Assembly (NCBI RefSeq): GCF_000233715.2
Contig: NC_021184.1
Coordinates: 930,001-994,000 of the forward strand
Source of the DNA: Desulfoscipio gibsoniae DSM 7213
GTDB lineage: Bacteria; Bacillota; Desulfotomaculia; Desulfotomaculales; Desulfallaceae
Reading direction: 5' to 3'
DNA length: 64,000 nt
Translations under genes and position numbers: made by a program
Part shown: positions 15,439 through 24,125 of the stretch, piece after piece
How positions within the stretch are numbered: position 1 is the first letter of the stretch
Layout: each line of letters starts with the position of its first letter
The notes under the pieces: model-generated
The model's input: only the letters and a program-made list of their open reading frames with translations
Databases searched by the model: none
What the model was told of the DNA's origin: nothing

Positions 15439-16599
15439 TCATTTATCACTTTTATCATCAGTGAAAAAAGACTTCCGGTTTGTCTTTGTGGCGTGGCCTG
15501 GTCCGGAGGCCAGAGGCCTTCCCATCTCGGCAAGTAAAGCAGTTATTTCAGCCAGTGCGACGGCGGGCTTTTCACTGATATCTGCCTTTTGGGGGTAAAT
15601 AAGATATTTAGACCGCACCGCCGGGGGGGTTAAATTGGGCATAATTACATTAGCCCCGCCGCTTAAAGCCATCCTCCGCCCGTCCGTGGTCAGTGTGCAC
15701 AGTGCTGTGGTGGCCGGCAGGTGTGCCTGTGGGAGGCAAATTCGGGTTAAAGCCAGTGTTTTTAAAGTAAGCTCCAAACCGCCTGGCGCGGCATCTTTGA
15801 GCGGTGTGGCGGGGTGGGGCAAAAATGGTCCAATGCCTGCCATGTCTACATCAAGCTCCTGCATGAGCATTATATCTTGGGCCAGAGTATGCAGACTTTG
15901 GCCCGGCAGTCCCACCATATTGCCCGAGCCGGTCTGGTAGCCCAGTTCCTTGAGCCAGCACAGGCATTGCACCCGCTTGGACAGACTGGTATCGGGTTTT
16001 AGGTATTTAAAAAGCCGCTCGTCTGCAGTTTCCTGCTTCAGCAAGTAGCGATCGGCCCCGGCCTCCCGCCAGATTTTATAGGTTTGCCGGCTGTGCTCAC
16101 CCAGGGATAAAGTGACGGCCAGATCGCAGCTGCTCTTAATTTTTTCAACTACCCGGGCAATGTCTGCCGGTCTGTAATACGGATCCTCACCCGACTGCAG
16201 CACCACCGTGCGAAAACCCAGGACAGCAGCCTCTCCGGCGGCGTCCAGTATCTGCTGTTCGGTAAGGCGGTAGCGGGGCAGGGAGCGGTTATCCCGGCGT
16301 AACCCGCAATACAGGCAATTTTTGCGGCAAAAGTTGGAGAACTCAATGATAGCCCGCAAGTGTACCGCTTCACCCACTTCACGCCTGCGCATCCGGTCGG
16401 CGGCGGACAGTAATTCCGGCATTTGTTCGGTACCAGCGGACAGAAGAGCCACAATATATTCTTCGTTAGGGGGTAAGCCTGCCGACAAGCTGTGCAGGGC
16501 GTCTTTGAAAGAGTCTATGGCCAACCACTCCAGTCTTTGATTACTGTATGTGCGGATATACTGTGTGAACCGGGACGGTTGTAGAGATGTCCGTTCCAT
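15439..16599 (-). CDS. hydE: [FeFe] hydrogenase H-cluster maturase HydE
   Basis: 386 residues. A radical SAM enzyme needed to build the dithiolate bridge of the H-cluster. The SAM-cluster motif is CRKNCLYCGLRRDN (about 90-103); SGEDPYY, QETADERLF and the NMVGLPGQ segment are typical of HydE. The C-terminal tail after LLAEMGRPL is unusually basic and variable. It lies 116 bases before hydG and 68 after hydF. The start is not certain, since several upstream codons are open. Confidence 0.94.
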   Translation of the reverse strand: MERTSLQPSRFTQYIRTYSNQRLEWLAIDSFKDALHSLSAGLPPNEEYIVALLSAGTEQMPELLSAADRMRRREVGEAVHLRAIIEFSNFCRKNCLYCGLRRDNRSLPRYRLTEQQILDAAGEAAVLGFRTVVLQSGEDPYYRPADIARVVEKIKSSCDLAVTLSLGEHSRQTYKIWREAGADRYLLKQETADERLFKYLKPDTSLSKRVQCLCWLKELGYQTGSGNMVGLPGQSLHTLAQDIMLMQELDVDMAGIGPFLPHPATPLKDAAPGGLELTLKTLALTRICLPQAHLPATTALCTLTTDGRRMALSGGANVIMPNLTPPAVRSKYLIYPQKADISEKPAVALAEITALLAEMGRPLASGPGHATKTNRKSFFTDDKSDK

Positions 16600-16667
16600 G
16601 TTCCGGTCAGTATGCGGATTTGATACCGACCGTCGCCCATGGCCATTGAGCCGGCATTATTTCGCTA

Positions 16668-18038
16668 TTAATAATCTTTAAGTAAATTTTGCAAGTCCGT
16701 GTATCGGGCCAGAGGGGCCAGGGCCCGGGGTAAAATACCCAGCATATAGGCGATTAAAACACCGTAGTTGACCACAGGCACGCCTTCGGATCGGGCTGAG
16801 ATGATGCGGCTGAGCATCTCCCGGCGGTTAATCATGCAGGCACCGCAATGTACAACTAGTTTGTAACGGGCTAGGCCGGGTGGCAGTGCGGCTCCGCTGC
16901 ACCAATCAAATTGCAGCTCGCCGCCTACTTTTTGGCGCAGCCAGCGGGGAATTTTGACGGTGCCGATGTCATCCTCCTGACGGTGATGGGTGCAGGCCTC
17001 GGCAATAAGTACTTTATCACCCGGTTGCAATCTTTCTACAGCCAGGGCACCCTCCACCAACGTGGTCAGCTCACCTTTATACCGGGCGAAAAGGATGGAG
17101 AATGAAGTCAGGGGTACGCTGCCCGGTATGATGGCGTCCACTTCTTTAAAAACCTGGGAATCAGTGATCACCAGCGCAGGCGGTTGGGACAGGCGGCCCA
17201 GCGCGGCCTTTAGCTCTGTTTCCCGCACCACCATGTTCAGGCAGCCGTGATCCAATAAATCTCGGATAGTCTGTACCTGGGGCAGAATCAATCGCCCTTT
17301 GGGTGCTGCTTTGTCGATAGGTGTTACCAGTAGCACTAATTCTCCAGGTGATACCAGGTCAGCGGCGATGGTGGGCTCGGCCCAGTCGGTGGGGGCATGC
17401 TTAATAATGGCCTGCTTAAGCTCGGCAAGGCCTTGCCCGGTTACCGCGCTTACTTTTATCCAGGGTATCCCGGGTTCGGGTTGCGTGTCCGGGCCCGCAG
17501 CCTGGTCAACACTTGCTGCGGGTTGCGCGGCCAAGTCTGCTGTCGGGACATTGCCGCTCACAGGCGATGCGGCTAAGCCATTGGTTTCCATGCCCGGCCT
17601 CGGCGATTTAGCCAGTTCAGTTTTCCGGTCGCCCGCCGGTGGTTGTGGCTTCAGGTCGGTTTTGTTTAACACACCAATAACCGGCAGTTTTCTTTGCCTG
17701 GCGGCTTCTATCAGGGATTGCTCAGTTGTCCCCAAACTCTGCTGCCCGTCTACCACCAGCAGGGCCAGGTCGGTTTTATCCAGCACTGCCAGGCTTTTTT
17801 GCACCCGCTGGTGCCCCAGTACCCCATCGTCGTCCAGGCCGGCGGTATCAATAAGCACCACGGGCCCGATTGGTAGTATCTCCATAGATTTGTAAACCGG
17901 GTCGGTGGTTGTGCCGGCTACGGGCGATACAATGGCCAGGTTCTGCCTGGTAAGGGCGTTAATTAGACTGGATTTGCCTGCATTGCGTCGCCCGAACAAA
18001 GCTATATGTATCCTGCTGCCCCGGGGCGTGTCTTGCAT
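16668..18038 (-). CDS. hydF: [FeFe] hydrogenase maturation GTPase/scaffold HydF
   Basis: 456 residues. GTPase domain: P-loop GRRNAGKSSL (about 16-25), switch DTAGLDD, NKTD guanine motif. The middle dimerisation domain and C-terminal [4Fe-4S] domain follow, with CTHH (about 345) and HCGACMINR (about 398). HydF carries the 2Fe precursor made by HydE and HydG and loads it into the hydrogenase. The loop after NKTDLK is extended by about 45 Pro/Ala-rich residues (bases about 17470-17645) compared with the 400-410-residue norm. ATG 18038 follows AAGGAGATG. Confidence 0.95.
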   Translation of the reverse strand: MQDTPRGSRIHIALFGRRNAGKSSLINALTRQNLAIVSPVAGTTTDPVYKSMEILPIGPVVLIDTAGLDDDGVLGHQRVQKSLAVLDKTDLALLVVDGQQSLGTTEQSLIEAARQRKLPVIGVLNKTDLKPQPPAGDRKTELAKSPRPGMETNGLAASPVSGNVPTADLAAQPAASVDQAAGPDTQPEPGIPWIKVSAVTGQGLAELKQAIIKHAPTDWAEPTIAADLVSPGELVLLVTPIDKAAPKGRLILPQVQTIRDLLDHGCLNMVVRETELKAALGRLSQPPALVITDSQVFKEVDAIIPGSVPLTSFSILFARYKGELTTLVEGALAVERLQPGDKVLIAEACTHHRQEDDIGTVKIPRWLRQKVGGELQFDWCSGAALPPGLARYKLVVHCGACMINRREMLSRIISARSEGVPVVNYGVLIAYMLGILPRALAPLARYTDLQNLLKDY

Positions 18039-18191
18039 GTGCTCATCTCCTTGGTAATAATCTTAAACGTGTACCATGGCATTGCAGTAATTGCATGCTG
18101 TATTATCTCTTTCTAAAAAAATCGGCTACCTTTAGATAACCTCAATATGCAGCTTAGTTGGTGGTTTGATCCTCTTAAATGCGGCATTATT

Positions 18192-18443
18192 TCAGCGGGT
18201 TACCAGCGCGCTTTTTACCCGCACACCGCTTATATTGCCCAGTTTACCGGTTAAAGCGCCTATTTCGTCGGTGCTGCCGTCGACAATAAGTGAGATTACG
18301 GACAGTCCCCTCTCCCGGTAGGGTATACCCATGCGTCCCACGATTACTTCACCATAGCCGCTTAAAATGGAGTTAATCCTGGGTGCCTGCTCCCGGTTTT
18401 CAACTACAATACCGATAACACCAATCCGCCTTTCTAATACCAT
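18192..18443 (-). CDS. TM1266-type iron-only hydrogenase system regulator
   Basis: 83 residues with an ACT-like beta-alpha-beta fold: ERRIGVIGIVVENREQAP at the start, GIPYRERGLSVISLIVDG in the middle and GVRVKSALVTR at the end. This family (putative iron-only hydrogenase system regulator) is almost always encoded with hydE, hydF and hydG; its ligand is unknown. It is the first gene of the minus-strand maturation operon, downstream of the structured leader at 18530-18724. ATG 18443 follows AAAGGAGATGG. Confidence 0.88.
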   Translation of the reverse strand: MVLERRIGVIGIVVENREQAPRINSILSGYGEVIVGRMGIPYRERGLSVISLIVDGSTDEIGALTGKLGNISGVRVKSALVTR

Positions 18444-18529
18444 AAAACCATCTCCTTTTTGGCCTGACAGTAAAGCATGGTCGACAGGTTTTTCTTTTTA
18501 AGAGTTGACCGATTGTGTAAATAACCCGC

Positions 18530-18724
18530 TAAAAAAGTAAACGGCCTGCTTTCACCCACATAAAGGTAAACAGGCCGTAAAAGGCAAGCAAATAAAACCT
18601 TGCTCCCTTGACCTCAGTACCGCTGGTACTTTATGCCTCAGGGTGATGCCAGATAAGGTTATGCTAATCCTTCCGTACAGGTGTTCCAACCCATACCGGT
18701 CAGATATGATTGATCTTTTGATTT
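18530..18724 (-). promoter_or_regulatory. Structured leader RNA with intrinsic terminator, riboswitch-like
   Basis: Read on the minus strand from about 18724. A compact fold around 18705-18595 includes P1-like AACCTT/AAGGTT, a CCCTGA/TCAAGGG stem and the perfect hairpin AGTACC-AGC-GGTACT. A terminator hairpin follows (ACGGCCTG/CAGGCCGT with an inner TTTACC/GGTGAA stem, 18541-18578), then TTACTTTTTT. The hydrogenase maturation operon starts about 90 bases beyond. This is the layout of a transcription-attenuating riboswitch, but I do not recognise the class. Confidence 0.6.
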
Positions 18725-18730
18725 TACGCT

Positions 18731-18759
18731 ATTATATATGCCAATTATTATACTGGCAA
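18731..18759 (-). promoter_or_regulatory. Promoter of the hydrogenase maturation operon
   Basis: On the minus strand TTGCCA (18754-18759) and TATAAT (18731-18736) are spaced 17 bases apart, placing the start of transcription near 18724. Confidence 0.75.
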
Positions 18760-19059
18760 GATAAATAAAAAATATTTACACAAGGAAATAAAAACCAGAC
18801 AAACAGCATGGTTGCTTTATTTGTCCAGTTCTAAATATTAGTTATTAGCTATTTAATTATTGATTTTTCCGGCTAAAAGCAATATTATAATAAAAATAAT
18901 TAATTGAAAATTATAAACGATACTTATTGTAAAAGCAAGCTAATAATAAATTATTTTTATTGAACCTAATTATTAGGTCAACTATAGATGCTTAAAGTTT
19001 TGCTTTTCCAAATTACGATTCATCAGTTCCAAAATAAAATTTTAAGGGGGATGTAAGGG
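18760..19059 (+). other. AT-rich divergent control region
   Basis: About 300 very AT-rich bases between the divergent hydrogenase operons. They contain the palindrome ACCTAAT-T-ATTAGGT (18964-18978), a possible operator, and a GACAAA/TTTGTC inverted repeat at about 18796-18823. The ribosome site AAGGGGG precedes tatA. The plus-strand promoter was not pinned down. Confidence 0.45.
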
Positions 19060-19320
19060 ATGTTTAGCGGATTTTTTCAACCGACTCACCTGATTCTCAT
19101 TCTCGTAGTGGTGCTAATTGTTTTTGGGCCCGGCAAACTGCCCGATGCCGCCAAAGCTATGGGCAAGGCACTGCGGGATATGAGGAACTCTTTCGCGGAA
19201 GATGAGGAAAAGAAAGAGAGCAAACCAAGCAAGGAAGGGATAGTAGTGGCCACTAAAAATGAATCTGGTAATGCATCTGCTACTGTTCAGAATGCCCCGC
19301 AAAGCACCAATTTGCAGTAA
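19060..19320 (+). CDS. tatA: Twin-arginine translocase subunit TatA
   Basis: 86 residues: one N-terminal helix (LILILVVVLIVF), the hinge motif FGPGKLPD, an amphipathic helix (AAKAMGKALRDMRNSF) and an acidic/polar tail. TatA forms the protein-conducting assembly of the Tat system. It opens the plus-strand operon that carries tatC and a Tat-signal hydrogenase, which makes it likely to be dedicated to hydrogenase export. ATG 19060 follows TTAAGGGGGATG. Confidence 0.92.
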   Translation: MFSGFFQPTHLILILVVVLIVFGPGKLPDAAKAMGKALRDMRNSFAEDEEKKESKPSKEGIVVATKNESGNASATVQNAPQSTNLQ

Positions 19321-19387
19321 CGGCCTGACCCAATAATGCAAAGCAATTTGTCAAGTTGAACCAATTATTACAAAGGAGGTGGCGTAA

Positions 19388-20206
19388 ATAAACCAGCAGG
19401 CATCCCAGTATGAAGAAGAATCGATAATGCAGCATCTGGAGGAACTGCGCCGGGTAATCATTATTTCAATAATCTCCACCTTTGTAATGGCGGGGGTGTG
19501 CTGGTTTTTAAGCGATTTAGTACTCAGGATATTGCTGGAACCGGTGACTAACAAAGGTCATGATATTATTTATATCGGAGTTACCGAAGCAATTATGACC
19601 AAGCTTAAGCTTGCCTTTTTCCTGGGTTTTTTGGCTTCTTTGCCGGTGACCCTCTGGCAATTTTGGGGGTTTATTATTCCCGCTCTGCGTAAGATGGAGC
19701 GTATTTATTTCACTCTCTTTGTGTTATTCTCCTTTTTGCTTTTCATCGGCGGCGTAGCCTTTGGATTTCTGGTGGTTTTCCGCATGTGTGTCAATTTTTT
19801 GCTGAGTTACGGGGGCAAGGAACTGGTTCCCATGCTCACCATCGGCAAATACGTGTCTTTTACTTTAAACTTTTTACTGCCCTTCGGGCTGATTTTTGAA
19901 CTGCCCCTGGCCAGTTTTTTCCTGGCCAAGCTTGGTGTAATCAACTATCGGATGATGGTTAAAGCACGGAAAATAGCCATCGTGGCTTCGGTAGTGATTG
20001 CCTCTGCGCTGGTGGCCTCCCCTGAAATATTCTCGGTACTGCTGATGGCAGCCCCCATGTATCTGTTATACGAAATCAGCGCCACCATTGTCCGTGTGGT
20101 TGAGTGGTCGGCGTATCGCAAACAGGCAGGTAAAACATTTAATTTAAAATCGACTTTTAAACGCCTGCTGCGTAAGATCAGGCGGCGTGGCGCAATGGTT
20201 GAATAA
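19388..20206 (+). CDS. tatC: Twin-arginine translocase subunit TatC
   Basis: Six-helix TatC with the N-terminal signature HLEELRR, which recognises the twin-arginine signal together with the first loop. The first ATG (19427) gives 259 residues but has only a weak GAAGAAG upstream. AAAGGAGGTGG (19372-19382) instead lies 5 bases before an in-frame ATA at 19388, which adds NQQASQYEEESI and gives the usual spacer before HLEELR; a stop codon directly precedes it. I therefore place the start at ATA 19388, with ATG 19427 as the fallback. Cognate cargo is encoded next. Confidence 0.9.
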   Translation: MNQQASQYEEESIMQHLEELRRVIIISIISTFVMAGVCWFLSDLVLRILLEPVTNKGHDIIYIGVTEAIMTKLKLAFFLGFLASLPVTLWQFWGFIIPALRKMERIYFTLFVLFSFLLFIGGVAFGFLVVFRMCVNFLLSYGGKELVPMLTIGKYVSFTLNFLLPFGLIFELPLASFFLAKLGVINYRMMVKARKIAIVASVVIASALVASPEIFSVLLMAAPMYLLYEISATIVRVVEWSAYRKQAGKTFNLKSTFKRLLRKIRRRGAMVE

Positions 20207-20302
20207 TTCTAGATCCATTAAATGCAGTAGATGGTTTCAGAAATATTTGATTAAACCTTTAGTTTATTTTAAAGTTTAAGTTTGACCCAAGGAGGATTTA
20301 TT

Positions 20303-21874
20303 ATGGACGACCATGTCAAGGAAGAGGATCAGCAGCTAAAAAGGCAGGTGACCAGACGGTCTTTTTTGAAAATGATGGGTGGTCTGGGGCTGGCCGGTAT
20401 TACGATGAGCCTGGCCGGCTGCGGTGCGACATCGGTGGCGGGGCAGGCCGGCGGGGATGGCTGGCTGCCCCAGCAGTATCAGGGGCGGGGTGCCTGGCCG
20501 GCCCAGGTGCGGGGGCGGGTGCCCATTACCCCTGATAACCCCTCTATTGTCCGGGATGATCAAAAGTGCATTTTATGCGGGCAATGCCTGGAAGTATGTA
20601 AAAACGTCCAGACGGTAGTTGGACACTATGGACTGCCCCTGGCGGATGAAGTGGTTTGCATTAATTGCGGGCAGTGCGCTCTGTGGTGCCCCACCGCGGC
20701 CATTACCGAGCGGGATGATACTCAAAAGGTTCTGCAGGCCATCCAGGACCCGAATAAACATGTAGTGGTGCAAACAGCTCCGGCTACCAGGGTGGCGCTG
20801 GGTGAAGAATTCGGGCTGCCCCCGGGCACCTGGGTGGCGGGCCAGCAGGTGGCGGCATTAAAACGCCTGGGTTTTGACGGGGTATTTGATACCAGTTTTA
20901 CCGCTGACCTGACCATTATGGAAGAAGCCACCGAATTGATTAAACGAATTACAGGTGGCACAAATATGCCGCTGCCCCAGTTTACATCCTGCAGTCCGGG
21001 CTGGGTTAAGTTCTGCGAGTACTTCTATCCGGATCTACTGCCCCATATGTCCAGCTGCAAATCCCCGCAGCAAATGCTGGGTGCCCTTGTCAAAACATAC
21101 TATGCCAAAGCGAAAAACATAGCCCCCGAGAACATTTTCTCAGTGTCCATTATGCCCTGCACAGCCAAGAAATTCGAGATGCAGCGCCCGGAAATGAACA
21201 GCAGTGCCCATTACTGGCACCAAGAGGGGTTGCGGGATATAGATGCGGTGCTAACCACCCGTGAACTAGCCAGGATGATCAAACAGCAAAACATCGATTT
21301 GAACAAACTACCGGAACAAAATTATGACCCCTTGATGGGCGAAAGTACCGGCGGCGCCATTATTTTCGGTGCCACAGGTGGCGTGATGGAGGCGGCGGTG
21401 CGTACTGCTTATTACTTTATAACCGAGCAGCAGCCTCCTGCCAATCTGCTGACTCTGACTCCGGTACGCGGATTGGAAGGGGTTAAGGAGGCGGCGGTGG
21501 ATGTGCCCGGTGTGGGCACTGTGAAGGTGGCGGTTTGCCACGGCATGAGCAATGGCCGGCAGGTGCTGGAGGCGGTGCGCAAGGGTAACGCGCCTTGGCA
21601 TTTTGTGGAGTTTATGTGCTGTCCCGGTGGGTGCATCAGCGGTGGCGGGCAGCCACGGTCTGCGGTGCCGCCCTCGGATGAGGTGCGCATGCAGAGAATC
21701 AACAGCCTGTACCAGGCGGATGCCCGGGCACAGCGGCGTGAGAGCCATGAAAACGCCGAGGTGCTGGCCCTGTATCAAAACTTTTTAAAGCATCCCATGA
21801 GTGAGCTGGCCGAGGAGTTGCTGCATACCAAATATACCGACCGGGGCAAAAAGGTTAAAGAAATGACAGCTTAA
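20303..21874 (+). CDS. Tat-exported [FeFe] hydrogenase catalytic subunit
   Basis: 523 residues. The Tat signal has TRRSFLKMMGG followed by a hydrophobic stretch ending in SLAGCG, so it may be processed or lipid-anchored. A two-cluster ferredoxin domain follows (CILCGQCLEVCK about 91 and CINCGQCALWCP about 118), then the H-cluster domain with TSCSPGW (Cys230), MPCTAKKFE (Cys286) and EFMCCPGGCISGGGQP (Cys440 and Cys444). All H-cluster ligands are present. It is predicted to oxidise or produce H2 outside the membrane. ATG 20303 follows AAGGAGGA. It forms a unit with the next two genes. Confidence 0.95.
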   Translation: MDDHVKEEDQQLKRQVTRRSFLKMMGGLGLAGITMSLAGCGATSVAGQAGGDGWLPQQYQGRGAWPAQVRGRVPITPDNPSIVRDDQKCILCGQCLEVCKNVQTVVGHYGLPLADEVVCINCGQCALWCPTAAITERDDTQKVLQAIQDPNKHVVVQTAPATRVALGEEFGLPPGTWVAGQQVAALKRLGFDGVFDTSFTADLTIMEEATELIKRITGGTNMPLPQFTSCSPGWVKFCEYFYPDLLPHMSSCKSPQQMLGALVKTYYAKAKNIAPENIFSVSIMPCTAKKFEMQRPEMNSSAHYWHQEGLRDIDAVLTTRELARMIKQQNIDLNKLPEQNYDPLMGESTGGAIIFGATGGVMEAAVRTAYYFITEQQPPANLLTLTPVRGLEGVKEAAVDVPGVGTVKVAVCHGMSNGRQVLEAVRKGNAPWHFVEFMCCPGGCISGGGQPRSAVPPSDEVRMQRINSLYQADARAQRRESHENAEVLALYQNFLKHPMSELAEELLHTKYTDRGKKVKEMTA

Positions 21875-21980
21875 TGATTACTTTTCATATGGAATTATTG
21901 TTTTGGTTCTACGTGGTCAGCTTATTTATATGATGCTGGTTTCAGTTGTTTGAATACTATTGAAAAGGTAGGTGAATGGC

Positions 21981-22757
21981 TTGTCCAAGGGAGTTTTAGT
22001 TGATATCACCAGGTGCGTGGGCTGCGGCAGTTGTGAGGTAGCCTGCAAAATGTGGAATAATTTGCAGTATAAACAATCTGTTCAGGATCAGGGCAGTGGC
22101 TTGGATGCTGAAAACTGGACCGTGGTTAATAGAGTGGAAACCGAGAAAGATAATGAACCGGTATGGCGGTTTGTTAAATACCAGTGCCTGCACTGCGAGG
22201 AACCGGCCTGTGTTTCGGCTTGTTTCTCCAAGGCCATTAGAAAAACAAAGGACGGCCCGGTGGTTTACGATGTAAATTTATGTGTGGGCTGTCGGTACTG
22301 TATGTTGGTCTGCCCTTTTAACGTCCCTAAATACGAGTGGGATAAAACCTTTCCCCAGGTGCGCAAATGCCAGATGTGTGCGGACCGCGTGCACGCCGGT
22401 GAAAGTCCGGCCTGTGTGGGTGTGTGCCCGGCGGGAGCGCTTACCTATGGCGAACGCAATAATTTGCTTGCCATGGCCAAGGAAAAAATAAACGGCGACA
22501 GCAGGTACATAAAGCACGTCTATGGTGAAAAAGAAGCCGGGGGTACAAGCTGGCTGTATATATCGGATATACCCTTTGAAACACTGGGCTTTCGCACCAA
22601 CATCACTACTACGCCTCTACCCCATTACACTGAAAGTATACTGGGTTTGACACCGGCCGTGGGACTGGGTTGGGGAGCTTTGCTGACCGGTATGTATGTT
22701 TATAACCGCCGGCGCAATGAAATTAATCGTGAGGAGAAGAAGCCCGGTAAAAAATAA
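21981..22757 (+). CDS. Ferredoxin-like electron-transfer subunit of the hydrogenase
   Basis: 258 residues of the HybA/DmsB type with four Cys clusters (CVGCGSCEVACK, CLHCEEPACVSACF, CVGCRYCMLVCP and CQMCADRV...CVGVCP) for four [4Fe-4S] centres. A C-terminal helix (GLGWGALLTGMYVY) and basic tail anchor it. It has no Tat signal of its own, so it is presumably exported as a passenger bound to the catalytic subunit. It would carry electrons from that subunit to the NrfD-type protein. The start is TTG 21981 (after GGTAGGTG); GTG 21972 is an alternative. Confidence 0.9.
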   Translation: MSKGVLVDITRCVGCGSCEVACKMWNNLQYKQSVQDQGSGLDAENWTVVNRVETEKDNEPVWRFVKYQCLHCEEPACVSACFSKAIRKTKDGPVVYDVNLCVGCRYCMLVCPFNVPKYEWDKTFPQVRKCQMCADRVHAGESPACVGVCPAGALTYGERNNLLAMAKEKINGDSRYIKHVYGEKEAGGTSWLYISDIPFETLGFRTNITTTPLPHYTESILGLTPAVGLGWGALLTGMYVYNRRRNEINREEKKPGKK

Positions 22758-22771
22758 TTTCACGCGCGCGG

Positions 22772-22804
22772 TGGGAAGCAGGGGGACGGTTCTCTTGCTT
22801 CCCC
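22772..22804 (+). repeat. Dispersed repeat A, copy 1
   Basis: GGGAAGCAGGGGGACGGTTC and then TCTTGCTTCCC form an imperfect hairpin. Other copies are at about 24073, 29939 and, inverted, 50644. Confidence 0.7.
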
Positions 22805-22841
22805 GAAGTGCGAATAAACAAATCAACAAGGAGGCTTTGTA

Positions 22842-24032
22842 ATGGCCGTTAGTAATAGATGGCGTTTTACCATGACCCCCACCAGGTACGTGCTGATGGT
22901 GCTGGGTCTGGTGGGTGTGCTGCTGATGGTGTACCGCTTGGTATTCGGGTTGGGCAGTTCCACTAATTTAAACGATGAATGGCCCTGGGGTTTGTGGATT
23001 GGTTTTGATGTGCTTACCGGCGTAGCTCTGGCCGGTGGTGGTTATAGCACGGCGCTTTTGGTACATATCATGGGTATCAAAAAATTTAGTCCCATTGCCC
23101 GCAGTGCTATGTTAACTTCGTTAATCGGTTATTTACTGGTTATGGCCGGACTGTTTATGGATATCGGTCGCTGGTTTAACTTCTGGCGCCCGTTTGTTTC
23201 GTGGGGCTATCATAGTGTTTTGTTTGAAGTGTTTTGGTGCGTGTCCCTTTACACAATGATTCAGTTGCTGGAATTTGGCGAAGTGGCCACTGAAAAGGTG
23301 CAAAAACGCTGGCATGGATTTTTCAAGAAAATCATGCCTGTGTTGTTGATCATTGGTGTGCTGTTGCCCACGCTGCACCAGTCCTCACTGGGTTCACTTT
23401 ATGTGATGGAAGTGGGCAAACTATATCCGCTGTGGTGGTCCATGCTGCTGCCGATATTCTTTTTAATGTCATCCTTCTTTGTTGGTCCGGCGATGGTAAC
23501 GGTGGAAACCATGCTGGGGGCCCGGGCCCACGGGCATAGACCGGATCTTGGTGTTCTGCAGTCTTTAATAAAGGTATCGGGCTATATGATGCTTGTATAC
23601 CTGGCGCTCAAAGTGGGTGACCTGGTATACCGCGGGGCTACCGGCCTAGTTTTTACAGGCAATATGGAAGGTAATATGTTTTTACTGGAAATGTTAATCG
23701 GGGTAATTATTCCTATTATAATTTGTTTCACCCCCAAACTACGCAACAGCGTGGGTGGTTTAGTAACCTTTGGGGTGTTGGTGGTAGCTGGGGTCATTAT
23801 CAACCGGATGAACGTGGTGTTCACCGGCATGGCTGATTTTATGGGCGGAGCTTATTTCCCTTCAGTCATTGAATGGTTGGTTAGTATTGGCTTGTTGGCC
23901 ATTGGCGTGCTTGGTTATTTGTTTATAGTGGAGAATTTCAATGTTCTGCCCAAACACAAGCATGAACATAGCCATGCACCTACCCCCAATGTAGTGGTGA
24001 AAGGGAAAAAGGCGGTTAAATATTCAGCCTAA
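22842..24032 (+). CDS. NrfD/HybB-type membrane subunit of the hydrogenase
   Basis: 396 residues with about ten membrane helices, of the NrfD/PsrC/HybB family that links periplasmic iron-sulfur subunits to the menaquinone pool. Family features: EWPWGLWIGFDVLTGVALAGGGY near the N-terminus, FWRPFVSWGYHSVLFEVFWCVSLY, and a conserved LHQSSLGSLY loop. The C-terminus is His-rich (KHKHEHSHAP). No heme ligand pattern is obvious. With the two upstream genes it forms a three-subunit, membrane-bound, outward-facing hydrogenase. ATG 22842 follows AAGGAGG. Confidence 0.92.
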   Translation: MAVSNRWRFTMTPTRYVLMVLGLVGVLLMVYRLVFGLGSSTNLNDEWPWGLWIGFDVLTGVALAGGGYSTALLVHIMGIKKFSPIARSAMLTSLIGYLLVMAGLFMDIGRWFNFWRPFVSWGYHSVLFEVFWCVSLYTMIQLLEFGEVATEKVQKRWHGFFKKIMPVLLIIGVLLPTLHQSSLGSLYVMEVGKLYPLWWSMLLPIFFLMSSFFVGPAMVTVETMLGARAHGHRPDLGVLQSLIKVSGYMMLVYLALKVGDLVYRGATGLVFTGNMEGNMFLLEMLIGVIIPIIICFTPKLRNSVGGLVTFGVLVVAGVIINRMNVVFTGMADFMGGAYFPSVIEWLVSIGLLAIGVLGYLFIVENFNVLPKHKHEHSHAPTPNVVVKGKKAVKYSA

Positions 24033-24072
24033 AGCAAATCCTGGCTGCGGTGTGCAGGCTAACACATGGTAG

Positions 24073-24114
24073 CAGCGGGGAAGCAGGGGAGACGTTCTCT
24101 TGCTTCCCCGCTGT
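24073..24114 (+). repeat. Dispersed repeat A, copy 2
   Basis: AGCGGGGAAGCAGGGGAGAC and its complement-like arm TGCTTCCCCGCT form a hairpin between the hydrogenase operon and the terminator at 24126. Confidence 0.7.
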
Positions 24115-24125
24115 GTGATTTTTAT

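Noticed and set aside
18640-18705. GGAAGGA..AGCA on the minus strand, resembling the tip of bacterial SRP RNA
   Set aside because: The flanking stem does not pair like SRP domain IV, and the piece is followed by a terminator and the hydrogenase maturation operon, so a leader element fits better.
18590-18720. TPP-riboswitch-like letters (CTGAGG, CCAGCGG) in the leader
   Set aside because: Order and spacing do not match the TPP consensus on either strand, and the downstream genes are not thiamine genes.
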